DNA of 64,000 nt from Clostridium_AD sp964467165. GTDB taxonomy: Bacteria; Bacillota; Clostridia; Clostridiales; Clostridiaceae. Shown here piece by piece: positions 17,847 through 26,282 of this stretch; the stretch's first letter is position 1, and each line of letters opens with the position of its first letter. The position numbers and the translations under genes were made by a program. The notes beneath the pieces are model-generated. The model searched no databases. It saw only the letters and a list, made by a program, of their open reading frames with translations, and had not been told where the DNA came from. The stretch is from contig CAYXOL010000015.1 in NCBI GenBank assembly GCA_964467165.1, forward strand, positions 1 through 64,000. Direction: 5' to 3'.

Positions 17847-19235
17847 ATGAAAAAAATCGATATAACAGAGACAGTTCTTAGAGATGCCAACCAATCCTTG
17901 ATTGCTACAAGACTACACTTTGATGATTTCGCCCCTATACTCCCAGCTTTAGATAATGCAGGTTATCATTCATTAGAATGCTGGGGAGGTGCTACTTTTG
18001 ATTCTTGTTTAAGATATTTAAATGAAGATCCTTGGGAAAGGCTGCAAAAAATAAAAAGTATAGCTAAAAAAACCCCACTACAAATGCTTCTCCGTGGTCA
18101 AAATATACTAGGCTATAAACATTATCCAGATGACGTAGTAAGAGAATTTATCAAAATGTCTGTATATCATGGTATAGATATAATAAGAATATTTGATGCG
18201 CTAAATGATTTATCAAATATAAAAGTTGCCCTAGATGAAACTAAAAAACAAGGAGCACATGCTCAAGGTGCTATTGTTTATACTGTAAGCCCAATTCACG
18301 ATGTTAACAACTATGCAAAACTTGCTAAAAACTTAGAACAAATGGGTGCTGATTCTATATGTATTAAAGATATGGCAGGCCTTATTATGCCCAGCATTGC
18401 CTATGATATAGTTAAGGCAATGGTAGAAACAGTAAAAATACCAATATACCTTCATTCTCATTGTACAAATGGACTAGCTGAAATGTCTTATTATAAGGCA
18501 ATAGAAGCAGGTGCTACTGGTATTGATTGTGCTATTTCAAGTTTTTCTAGTGGAACTTCTCAGCCCCCTACAGAAACTATGCATAGGGCTCTAGTTACCG
18601 CAGGCTATGATGCAGGACTAGATTCTGCAATCATTAAAAGCATAAATGATTTTTTTAAGCCTATAAAAAAAGAAGTTATAACCTCTGGATTGTTAGATCC
18701 TATAGTCCTAACCCCTCAACCAGAAGGTTTAATTAATCAAGTTCCCGGTGGAATGCTTTCTAATATGATTTCACAACTCAAGGCACAAAACTCCATTGAT
18801 AAACTAGATGCAGTTTTAGCAGAAGTACCTCGGGTACGAGAAGATTTAGGATTCCCACCACTTGTAACTCCTATGAGCCAAATGGTTGGTACTCAAGCTA
18901 CAATGAACATTTTAACTGGAGAAAGATATAAAATGATATTAAAAGAAGTTAAGGCATATTGCAGAGGGGAATATGGACTAGCTCCTGGTCCAATTAATGA
19001 AGCTCTTTTAAAAAAAGCACTTGGAAGTGAAAAGCCAATAGTTGGAAGATATGCAGATACCTTAGCACCAGCTTTTGAAAGTGCAAGGGACTATCTAAAA
19101 GATTTAACTACTAGCCAGGAGGACATATTATCTTACCTAGCTTTTCCTAAAATCGCTGAAGAATTTATTAAAAATAAAAAACAAAACCCCACTGTAGATC
19201 AAATAAGAATTGAAACCGAGAGCAATCCTATATAA
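17847..19235 (+). CDS. Oxaloacetate decarboxylase alpha / pyruvate carboxylase subunit B-type carboxyltransferase
   Basis: The carboxyltransferase that moves CO2 between oxaloacetate and biotin. The 462-residue protein begins with ITETVLRDANQSLIATR and contains the metal-binding HSHCTNGLAEM motif. It ends after the conserved C-terminal helical region and has no biotinyl domain with an AMKM motif, so the biotin carrier must be a separate protein or be absent. It is encoded alone with its own terminator. Such short forms are common in clostridia, and whether decarboxylase or carboxylase function is meant cannot be told from this gene. Confidence 0.88.
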   Translation: MKKIDITETVLRDANQSLIATRLHFDDFAPILPALDNAGYHSLECWGGATFDSCLRYLNEDPWERLQKIKSIAKKTPLQMLLRGQNILGYKHYPDDVVREFIKMSVYHGIDIIRIFDALNDLSNIKVALDETKKQGAHAQGAIVYTVSPIHDVNNYAKLAKNLEQMGADSICIKDMAGLIMPSIAYDIVKAMVETVKIPIYLHSHCTNGLAEMSYYKAIEAGATGIDCAISSFSSGTSQPPTETMHRALVTAGYDAGLDSAIIKSINDFFKPIKKEVITSGLLDPIVLTPQPEGLINQVPGGMLSNMISQLKAQNSIDKLDAVLAEVPRVREDLGFPPLVTPMSQMVGTQATMNILTGERYKMILKEVKAYCRGEYGLAPGPINEALLKKALGSEKPIVGRYADTLAPAFESARDYLKDLTTSQEDILSYLAFPKIAEEFIKNKKQNPTVDQIRIETESNPI

Positions 19236-19253
19236 TAATAATAATAATAATAA
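19234..19253 (+). repeat. TAA trinucleotide run at the stop codon
   Basis: About six ATA/TAA units begin in the carboxyltransferase stop codon, giving tandem stops in one frame. It is a short microsatellite just before the terminator. Confidence 0.8.
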
Positions 19254-19298
19254 GCAAGCACCCTTAATATTAAAAATTGAGGGTGCTTGCTTATTATT
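19252..19298 (+). terminator. Terminator of the carboxyltransferase gene
   Basis: Arms AAGCAAGCACCCT and AGGGTGCTTGCTT form a perfect 13-base-pair stem, followed by ATTATTAG, a T-rich but interrupted tract. Confidence 0.75.
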
Positions 19299-19396
19299 AG
19301 TATTTTAATACTTAAAATAGTATATAATGTAGTTTATAAGTCAAATAAAAATCCTACTACTGACTATAGGTCTATCCACATTAAGTGAGGTATAAA

Positions 19397-20998
19397 ATGC
19401 GACGAAAATCTGTTAATCGATTTAGAGAAATTATTAAAGTTCTTGGCTCCTACGGCTTTGGATATCTTGTAGACTCTAAATTTAACAAACAAAATAACCG
19501 GCCTGAAAATTTAAGGAAAGCCTTTGAAGAGCTTGGCCCTACTTTTATAAAAATTGGCCAAATACTTAGCACAAGACCAGATTTGTTATCCCCAGACTAC
19601 ATAGCAGCGCTATCAAAACTTCAAGATAATGTTGCTCCAGAAAATTTTGAAGCAATAGAAAAAGTATTTTTTCATGAGTTTTCAATATCCACAAAGGATT
19701 GTTTTGAAAGTTTTACTGAAAAACCCTTAGCCTCTGCCTCTATTTCTCAAGTACATAAAGCTATACTAAAAGATGGTAGAGATGTGGTAGTAAAAATACA
19801 AAGACCAGATATTGCAGAAAAAATGCAACTGGATATCTCTATACTAGTTCGTATAATAAGGCTTACAAAAGCAAAATTCTCAGATGCACTAATAGATCCT
19901 GAGGAAGCCTTACATGAAATTCTTTTAATCACCCAACTTGAACTTGATTTTAATAACGAAGCTAAAAATATAAATAATTTTAAAGCCTTCAACAAGGATG
20001 TTACATTTTTGTATGTGCCCTATGTTGTTGAAAATTTATGTAGTTCAAAGGTTCTAACTATGGAGCAGGTTTACGGTTTTAAAGTAGATGATATGAAAAA
20101 GCTCCTGGATTTTCATTATGATCTTCATGATTTAGCTAAAAAATTAGCCTTATCATACCTAAAACAGGTTTTAGAAGACGGTTTTTTTCACGGTGACCCA
20201 CATCCTGGAAATATATTCGTATATGAAGGTAAAATTTGCTTTATAGATTTTGGAATTATGGGAAGCCTATCACCTTCTATAAAATCCACACTAAACGATA
20301 TGATATCGGCTGTAGTTTTTAACGACATAAATAAAATGATATCAGCCCTTTTATCTATTGGAATAAAAAAAGGATATGTTAATAGAAATAAACTATATGA
20401 GGATTTAGACTATCTTCTTATTAATTACCTTTCAGTATCACTGAGCAATATTCAGATTTCTGTTATGCTCTCTGAAATTTTTGATATAGCAAAGCAAAAC
20501 AATATCCGTTTGCCTCGAGATTTAACGCTTCTAATTAGAGGACTTGTAATTTTAGAAGGAGTAATTGCAAGCATTGCCCCTGATATAAAAATAATAGATA
20601 TAGCTATTCCTTATGTTAAAGAAAATAATAAATTTTCACTTTTAGATCATTTAGACTTTAATACGCTACTTATTCGTTCCTATGCCTTTATAAAAGACTC
20701 CTTTAGACTGCCCTCAAAGATCATAGAATTATCTGATAGTCTAATAAGTGGAAGAGCAAAATTGCAACTTGAACATAAAAATTTAAATACTCCCATAAAT
20801 GAACTAAATAAAGGTATAAACCGCTTGGTTTTCGCTCTTATTATTTCTTCTATGATTATAGGTTCTTCTACACTTTTAAACTCAAATATAGGACCAAAAT
20901 TACATAGTATATCAATTATTGGTATAACTGGTTTTATAACTGCAGCATTTATGGGATTTTGGTTATTAATTTCTATAATAAAATCCGGAAAACTATAA
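19397..20998 (+). CDS. ABC1/UbiB (AarF) family atypical kinase
   Basis: A 533-residue UbiB-family protein-kinase-like ATPase. Family motifs are KIGQILSTRPDLLS (KxGQ), the Ala-rich loop ASISQVHKA, DGFFHGDPHPGNIFV (catalytic loop) and CFIDFGIMG (metal-binding DFG). Two hydrophobic segments close the C-terminus. In respiring bacteria UbiB serves ubiquinone synthesis; in an anaerobe without obvious quinone genes its lipid substrate is unknown. ATG at 19397 follows GTGAGGT by six bases and is preferred over the in-frame GTG inside that site. It lies 20 bases before psd, suggesting a membrane-lipid link. Confidence 0.88.
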   Translation: MRRKSVNRFREIIKVLGSYGFGYLVDSKFNKQNNRPENLRKAFEELGPTFIKIGQILSTRPDLLSPDYIAALSKLQDNVAPENFEAIEKVFFHEFSISTKDCFESFTEKPLASASISQVHKAILKDGRDVVVKIQRPDIAEKMQLDISILVRIIRLTKAKFSDALIDPEEALHEILLITQLELDFNNEAKNINNFKAFNKDVTFLYVPYVVENLCSSKVLTMEQVYGFKVDDMKKLLDFHYDLHDLAKKLALSYLKQVLEDGFFHGDPHPGNIFVYEGKICFIDFGIMGSLSPSIKSTLNDMISAVVFNDINKMISALLSIGIKKGYVNRNKLYEDLDYLLINYLSVSLSNIQISVMLSEIFDIAKQNNIRLPRDLTLLIRGLVILEGVIASIAPDIKIIDIAIPYVKENNKFSLLDHLDFNTLLIRSYAFIKDSFRLPSKIIELSDSLISGRAKLQLEHKNLNTPINELNKGINRLVFALIISSMIIGSSTLLNSNIGPKLHSISIIGITGFITAAFMGFWLLISIIKSGKL

Positions 20999-21018
20999 AA
21001 TAAAAATGAGGTATTCTT

Positions 21019-21903
21019 ATGATCAAATATTATAATAGAAAAGAAAAAAAGTATGAAATTGAAAAAGTAGCTGGAGAAAAATATTTGAATTGGTCTTACG
21101 GCTCTCCTTCAGGAAAAGGACTAATTGAATTACTATTTAAGAAAAAGCTCTTTTCAAAATTATATGGTAATTACTGTGACACAAAAACAAGTTGTAAAAA
21201 AATCCAGGGTTTTATTGAAGATTTCAATATTGATATGTCTATATACCAAAAGACCGCTGACAAATATTCTTCTTTTAATGATTTTTTTATAAGAGAATTA
21301 AATTCCAATGCTCGAATAATACCTACTGATAATAACGTTTTAATATCACCTTGTGATGGTAAAATTTCTGCTTACCAAAATATTGACCTAGATAATTTAG
21401 TTCAAATAAAAGGCTTTACTTATTCTCTTAAAGAACTGATAAAAGATGACAATGTATGCAATTTGTATCATGGTGGCACTTGCTTAATTTTTAGATTATG
21501 CCCCACTGATTATCATAGATTTCATTTTTTTGATAACGGAGTCTGCGACGAAACTACTAAGATTCATGGTTCTTATTATTCTGTAAATCCCATAGCCTTA
21601 AAAAATGTAGAAAAGCTTTTTTGTCAGAATAAAAGAGAATGGAGCATATTTCACTCAGATAATTTTTCAGATGTTATTTATATGGAGGTTGGTGCTACTT
21701 GCGTAGGCTCAATTATTCAAAGTTATACTCCAAATGCTCCACTTTCAAAGGGAGAAGAAAAGGGATATTTCAAATTTGGTGGTTCCACCGTAATCCTCTT
21801 CTTAAAAAAAGATGTTGTAAAAATTAATGAGGAAATACTGGTTCAAACCCAGCTCGGCTTTGAAACCTCTGTATATATGGGAGAAAAAATAGGACTGAAA
21901 TAA
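21019..21903 (+). CDS. psd: Phosphatidylserine decarboxylase proenzyme
   Basis: Makes phosphatidylethanolamine from phosphatidylserine at the membrane. The 294-residue proenzyme has the charge-relay region DYHRFHFFDNG and the self-cleavage motif FGGSTV near residue 252, where Ser would become the pyruvoyl group of the alpha chain; GGST replaces the usual LGST. The ATG follows a weak GAGG site. It forms a two-gene unit with the UbiB-like kinase and ends at a shared bidirectional terminator. Confidence 0.93.
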   Translation: MIKYYNRKEKKYEIEKVAGEKYLNWSYGSPSGKGLIELLFKKKLFSKLYGNYCDTKTSCKKIQGFIEDFNIDMSIYQKTADKYSSFNDFFIRELNSNARIIPTDNNVLISPCDGKISAYQNIDLDNLVQIKGFTYSLKELIKDDNVCNLYHGGTCLIFRLCPTDYHRFHFFDNGVCDETTKIHGSYYSVNPIALKNVEKLFCQNKREWSIFHSDNFSDVIYMEVGATCVGSIIQSYTPNAPLSKGEEKGYFKFGGSTVILFLKKDVVKINEEILVQTQLGFETSVYMGEKIGLK

Positions 21904-21922
21904 CCTTTCAGTCCTATTTTTA
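21891..21922. terminator. Bidirectional terminator between psd and the chemoreceptor gene
   Basis: AGGACTGAAA and TTTCAGTCCT form a ten-base-pair stem with a five-base loop. TATTTTTATT follows on the plus strand and TATTTTTTC on the minus strand, so it serves both convergent genes and overlaps the end of psd. Confidence 0.85.
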
Positions 21923-24199
21923 TTATATTTTAAATTTTGAGGTTATATCTTTTAATTTTTCTGCACTTGTTTTATTGCCACTGGTAGTGTGTTTTATTTG
22001 TTCCATTTTATTTACTATATCTATGCTCTTATCCGATATACTAAATACACCTTCTGATCCTTCATTAACAGTACCTGCTACTTGATCTATAGCAATGACA
22101 ATTCCATTTATTGACGAATTCAAATATTGCGCTGTTTCATCAAATTCTATCATAAATTTATTGAAATTCTCTGCATCATCCATATATTCTTTTCCCGTAC
22201 CCATAATGATCTCATAATTTAGAGAAACCTCTTCATCCATAAAATTTAACATTTTAGCAGAACTACTAGATAAATTTTTTACAGAAGCATTTACAACTTT
22301 AACTACATTTTGAATGTTAGCTGCTGTAGATCCGGATTGTTCTGCCAGCTTTCTAACCTCATCTGCTACTACTGCAAACCCTCTCCCTGCTTCTCCAGCT
22401 CTTGCAGCTTCGATAGCAGCATTTAGTGCTAATAAATTAGTTTGGCTAGTTATTTGCAATATTGAAGCTGCAAGTCCATGTATTTCTTCAACTGCCTTCG
22501 AGCCCTCAATTGCAGCCTCTAATTGCATTTTAATATCATTATAAATCTTCTCAGTATCTTCCTTAGATCCTGTGGTGGAAGCAGTAATTCCTATTGCTTT
22601 TTTAACAATACCTTGGGCGATATTAGCTCCTTGTGAAGCTTTCTCAACTATTGTATTAACCATATTTTTCATTTCTCCAGAAGAAGCAGAAATCTCCTGA
22701 GCTGTAGCTGCAGTCTCTTCCATTCCAGCTGATAAACTCTCTGTTTCAACTGAACTTTCTTCCGCTTTCACCTTTAGTATATCCGTAAGATCTTCAACTG
22801 TTATTGCATTACTATTTATATTATCCGAAGCCTCTATTAAATCAAGTACAACATCCTTTAATGTCATTCTCATATTAACTATAGCTCTAGAAATAGCTCC
22901 AATTTCATCATTAGTCCTAATTAGATCCTGTATACCCTCATCTTCACTTAAATCCAATTTAGAAGTTTTATCCACAAGAAGAGTTACCTTTGTTAATGGA
23001 TTTACTATTATACTTGATGCAAATATTCCAATTATTATAGAAAATACACCTATAATAGCTGCTATTATTAAAATTCCCTGAGTCATTTGATTCACTGGTT
23101 GTCTAATTTCATTCATATCTCCAGTAATAACCAAGGTCCAGTTTGTTATTGGAACAACCCCGTAAGAAGAAAACTTTTTAATTCCATCAAAAGTATACTC
23201 CGCAGTTCCAGCTTCAACTTTTTGACCCTTTACAACCTTATCAACTATGGCCTTTATCGCTACATTTTCAACATCTTTCCCTATCTTTTCTTTAGTTTTA
23301 TGATATAACATTTTGCCTTTTTCATCAATTAAATAAGCATAGCTGGATTTACTATTGGATATACTTACATTTTTCATATACTTTGAAAAACTCTCTGCGT
23401 ATACAGCTACTGCTACGTAGCCTAAGGTTTGACCATATTTATCTTGTGATAACACAGGACTTGTAAACACCACCACTGCATTTCCTGTTATTTCAGATTT
23501 GATAGTTTCACTTATAGCTAGTCCACCACTGGAGCTAACAGAATGGTAATTTTGTTCTGCTACACTTTTTCCTATAGTATCACTATTACTATCTGATAAT
23601 ATATTTCCATTTACATCAACTAAAAAAACTCTCTCAACATCCTTATTATTAGAAGTATATGCAGTAAACTTATCATTATTTTCATTTACTACAGCTTTAT
23701 ATTGTGAAAGTGAAAGTGCATCAGTTTTATCCTTTAAACCTATAATAGCCATTATTTGCTTAGTGTTACTTATGGCTTGTACTTGAGCTTGCTGTTTTTC
23801 TATCATTACAGAAATGGTTTCTATTGCGCCTTTATTTACAGACAACATTTCAGCTTTACTTTGATCAAATATTATAGTTGATGACTTTATATAAGTAAAT
23901 ATAGAAGTTGCCACCATGGCTATAATTATTAAGGTTCCAATAAGAATTGGTATTTTCTTTCTAATAGAAATGCCCTTTTTATTACTACTTCTTTTAGATG
24001 GTTTAAGTTTTTTAGACGTTTCACTTTTAAGTGATTTTACTGTTTTATTTTCATCTTTAGGATTACTAAATAATTTAGAAGCTTCCTTCTTCATAAATTT
24101 ACCCTTAATTGTTTCTATTAGTCTAGAAATTTTCTTTTCCGTTTGTTTAATTTCTATGCTTTCATGCTTCTTTTTAAAATTCAAATATTTAAAACGCAT
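21923..24199 (-). CDS. Methyl-accepting chemotaxis protein with dCache sensor
   Basis: A 758-residue chemoreceptor. An unusually long basic N-terminal cytoplasmic stretch of about 80 residues (KKHESIEIKQTEKK, KKLKPSKRSSNKKG) precedes TM1 (about 84 to 105). A periplasmic-side double-Cache-like domain (about 110 to 370), TM2 (about 374 to 398), HAMP, and the signalling domain follow, with the conserved hairpin tip NAAIEAARAGEAGRGFAVVA near residue 600. It ends shortly after the coiled coil without a tethering pentapeptide. It probably senses a small extracellular ligand; the ligand is unknown. The ATG follows GGGGGG. Confidence 0.9.
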   Translation of the reverse strand: MRFKYLNFKKKHESIEIKQTEKKISRLIETIKGKFMKKEASKLFSNPKDENKTVKSLKSETSKKLKPSKRSSNKKGISIRKKIPILIGTLIIIAMVATSIFTYIKSSTIIFDQSKAEMLSVNKGAIETISVMIEKQQAQVQAISNTKQIMAIIGLKDKTDALSLSQYKAVVNENNDKFTAYTSNNKDVERVFLVDVNGNILSDSNSDTIGKSVAEQNYHSVSSSGGLAISETIKSEITGNAVVVFTSPVLSQDKYGQTLGYVAVAVYAESFSKYMKNVSISNSKSSYAYLIDEKGKMLYHKTKEKIGKDVENVAIKAIVDKVVKGQKVEAGTAEYTFDGIKKFSSYGVVPITNWTLVITGDMNEIRQPVNQMTQGILIIAAIIGVFSIIIGIFASSIIVNPLTKVTLLVDKTSKLDLSEDEGIQDLIRTNDEIGAISRAIVNMRMTLKDVVLDLIEASDNINSNAITVEDLTDILKVKAEESSVETESLSAGMEETAATAQEISASSGEMKNMVNTIVEKASQGANIAQGIVKKAIGITASTTGSKEDTEKIYNDIKMQLEAAIEGSKAVEEIHGLAASILQITSQTNLLALNAAIEAARAGEAGRGFAVVADEVRKLAEQSGSTAANIQNVVKVVNASVKNLSSSSAKMLNFMDEEVSLNYEIIMGTGKEYMDDAENFNKFMIEFDETAQYLNSSINGIVIAIDQVAGTVNEGSEGVFSISDKSIDIVNKMEQIKHTTSGNKTSAEKLKDITSKFKI

Positions 24200-24383
24200 A
24201 AAGTCCCCCCCTAGTTTATCTTTAACTGAAAATTTAGTAATATTAATATATTTTTTGAATAATCAAAAAAATATTTCCCTATATATATTAACATATAACC
24301 ACTAATTTGTAATTATATAATATTAAATATTTCGCTGTTGTGAGTAGCATACATTTCAAACAAAATTAAAAATCTAAGAAAGC
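24200..24383. other. AT-rich divergent intergenic region
   Basis: This holds the promoter for the minus-strand chemoreceptor gene and precedes the thiC promoter. I see no gene in it. Confidence 0.5.
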
Positions 24384-24412
24384 TTTACATAAAATTGGTT
24401 TACAACTATAAT
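24384..24412 (+). promoter_or_regulatory. thiC promoter
   Basis: TTTACA and TATAAT are separated by 17 bases. The predicted start near 24420 lies about 20 bases before the TPP aptamer. Confidence 0.7.
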
Positions 24413-24439
24413 AAAGACGAAATACTAATTAAATAAATT

Positions 24440-24530
24440 AAACAAGGGGAGCTCATATTATGAGCTGAGAAAGAGACTTTATCTCTGACCCTCATTACCT
24501 GATTTGGATAATTCCAACGTAGGGAGTTTT
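24440..24530 (+). ncRNA. TPP riboswitch (THI element) upstream of thiC
   Basis: The conserved aptamer parts are present in order: GGGGAGC, the CTGAGA core after a short optional P3 stem (AGCTCAT/ATGAGCT), ACCCTCATTACCTGATTTGG, ATAATTCCAACGTAGGGAG. Thiamine pyrophosphate binding would favour the terminator at 24550 and shut off thiC, the usual arrangement for thiamine synthesis genes. Confidence 0.95.
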
Positions 24531-24549
24531 TTTACAACGTTTTTTTGTT

Positions 24550-24577
24550 GCAAGCTCTTTATGAGCTTGCTTTTTTT
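24550..24577 (+). terminator. Riboswitch-controlled terminator
   Basis: GCAAGCTC and GAGCTTGC pair around a short loop and are followed by seven T, 39 bases before the thiC start and 20 bases after the aptamer. It is the expression platform of the TPP riboswitch. A ribosome-binding site AAAGGAG follows. Confidence 0.85.
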
Positions 24578-24615
24578 ATTTAAAATAATATAACTAAAAA
24601 GGAGATTATAAAATT

Positions 24616-25926
24616 ATGTATACAACTCAAATGGATGCTGCAAAAAAAGGTATTATAACAAAAGAGATGGAAATAGTAGCAAAAAAAGAAAATATGTCTG
24701 AGGAAATTTTAAGAGAAAAAGTAGCAAGAGGTGTAGTCACAATACCCGCTAATAGAAATCATAAAATGCTTAGTCCAGAAGGCGTTGGAGAAGGTTTAAA
24801 AACAAAAATCAATGTTAATCTTGGCATTTCAAAGGATTGCTACAATATTGATGAGGAAATGAAAAAAGTGACGTTAGCCGTAGATATGAAAGCTGAAGCT
24901 ATAATGGATTTAAGCTCCTTTGGCAAAACAGAAGAGTTTAGACAAAGACTTGTTGCAGATTCTTCTGCTATGATAGGTACTGTACCAATATACGATGCCT
25001 TAGGCTTTTACGATAAAGAATTACAAGATATTACGGCTAAGGAATTTATAGATGTAGTAGAGAAACATGCAAAAGATGGAGTTGACTTTGTAACAATCCA
25101 TGCTGGTTTAAACATTGAAACTGCAAATGTATTTAAGCGAAATAAACGAATAACTAATATAGTATCAAGAGGAGGATCCCTTCTATATGCATGGATGGAA
25201 TTAAACCAAAAGGAAAATCCATTTTACGAATATTTCGATGACATTTTAGATATATGTGAAAAATACGACTTAACTATAAGCCTTGGTGATGCCTGTAGAC
25301 CTGGCTGTATTAACGATGCCACAGATGCTTGTCAAATTCATGAACTAATGGTGCTTGGTGAATTAACTTCAAGGGCTTGGGAACGAAATGTACAAATAAT
25401 TATAGAAGGACCAGGTCACATGGCAATAAATGAAATTCAGGCTAATGTAATACTTGCAAAAAAATTATGTCATGGTGCACCTTTTTATATTCTAGGACCT
25501 ATAGTTACAGATATTGCTCCAGGCTATGACCATATTACAAGTGCCATAGGTGGCGCTTTGGCTGCAAGCTATGGAGCAGATTTCCTTTGCTATGTAACCC
25601 CAGCAGAACATATCAGGCTTCCAAATCTTGATGATGTTCGCGAAGGCATTGTTGCTGCAAAGATTGCAGCTCATTCTGGAGACATAGCTAAAAATGTGAA
25701 GGGTAGTCGTGAGTGGGACAATGAAATGAGCACCGCAAGGCAAAATCTTAATTGGGATAAAATGTTTGACCTTTCTATTGATCCTGAAAAAGCTAGACGC
25801 TATAGAAAAGAATCCATGCCGGAGCATGAACATAGCTGCACCATGTGTGGTAAAATGTGCTCCATGAGAACTATGAATAAAATCATGCAAGGTAAAGATC
25901 TGAATATATTAAGAGAAGATTCATAA
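24616..25926 (+). CDS. thiC: Phosphomethylpyrimidine synthase ThiC
   Basis: A radical-SAM-type enzyme that turns aminoimidazole ribotide into HMP phosphate, the pyrimidine half of thiamine. The 436-residue protein is the short form without the extra N-terminal domain of proteobacterial ThiC. The C-terminal cluster motif is HSCTMCGKMCSM, and EGPGHMAINEIQAN and GDACRPGCINDATD are conserved. It is controlled by the TPP riboswitch and appears to be monocistronic; no other thiamine gene is in view. Confidence 0.97.
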   Translation: MYTTQMDAAKKGIITKEMEIVAKKENMSEEILREKVARGVVTIPANRNHKMLSPEGVGEGLKTKINVNLGISKDCYNIDEEMKKVTLAVDMKAEAIMDLSSFGKTEEFRQRLVADSSAMIGTVPIYDALGFYDKELQDITAKEFIDVVEKHAKDGVDFVTIHAGLNIETANVFKRNKRITNIVSRGGSLLYAWMELNQKENPFYEYFDDILDICEKYDLTISLGDACRPGCINDATDACQIHELMVLGELTSRAWERNVQIIIEGPGHMAINEIQANVILAKKLCHGAPFYILGPIVTDIAPGYDHITSAIGGALAASYGADFLCYVTPAEHIRLPNLDDVREGIVAAKIAAHSGDIAKNVKGSREWDNEMSTARQNLNWDKMFDLSIDPEKARRYRKESMPEHEHSCTMCGKMCSMRTMNKIMQGKDLNILREDS

Positions 25927-26026
25927 TAATTTTATATTAACTTCCAACTATACTTTCTAACAAAATGGATAAACTATATAATGCACTTAATATCTGTGGT
26001 GTAATTTTGTATAAGGGAGAAGATTA

Positions 26027-26194
26027 ATGAATAAACATAAGTTAGGAAAGGCAAAAAATTCAATTAATAACTTAGATGCAAACAAAAGCAATAGCGGCGT
26101 TTTAAACACCGAAATGTCTGTCATGTATAACTTATCCAATATGACTACTCCCGCTTCTGATGTTTCCTCAAATGGAAATGAAATTAAAAAATAA
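26027..26194 (+). CDS. Small 55-residue hydrophilic protein of unknown function
   Basis: A short open frame starting MNKHKLGKAKNSINNL and ending SSNGNEIKK, rich in Asn, Ser and Lys, with no signal or membrane segment. It has a good site (AAGGGAGA) seven bases before the ATG and its stop sits at the base of a strong terminator, so it looks like a real small gene. It may be a low-complexity, spore-type or regulatory peptide, but I recognise no family. Confidence 0.6.
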   Translation: MNKHKLGKAKNSINNLDANKSNSGVLNTEMSVMYNLSNMTTPASDVSSNGNEIKK

Positions 26195-26248
26195 AAAAAT
26201 GGCTGTCTCAAAATCATCAAAAAATCATTTTGAGACAGCCATTTTTTT
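26194..26248. terminator. Bidirectional terminator between the small gene and the GH1 gene
   Basis: AAATGGCTGTCTCAAAAT and ATTTTGAGACAGCCATTT form a long perfect stem with A and T runs on the two flanks. It would stop both the plus-strand small gene and the minus-strand beta-glucosidase operon. Confidence 0.9.
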
Positions 26249-26282
26249 CTGTAACGAAGTAGCTTTTTTTTGTATAATAAAT

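Noticed and set aside
19234..19253. Short tandem repeat as a CRISPR or phase-variation tract
   Set aside because: It is only a few TAA units after a stop codon; no spacers and no frame effect.
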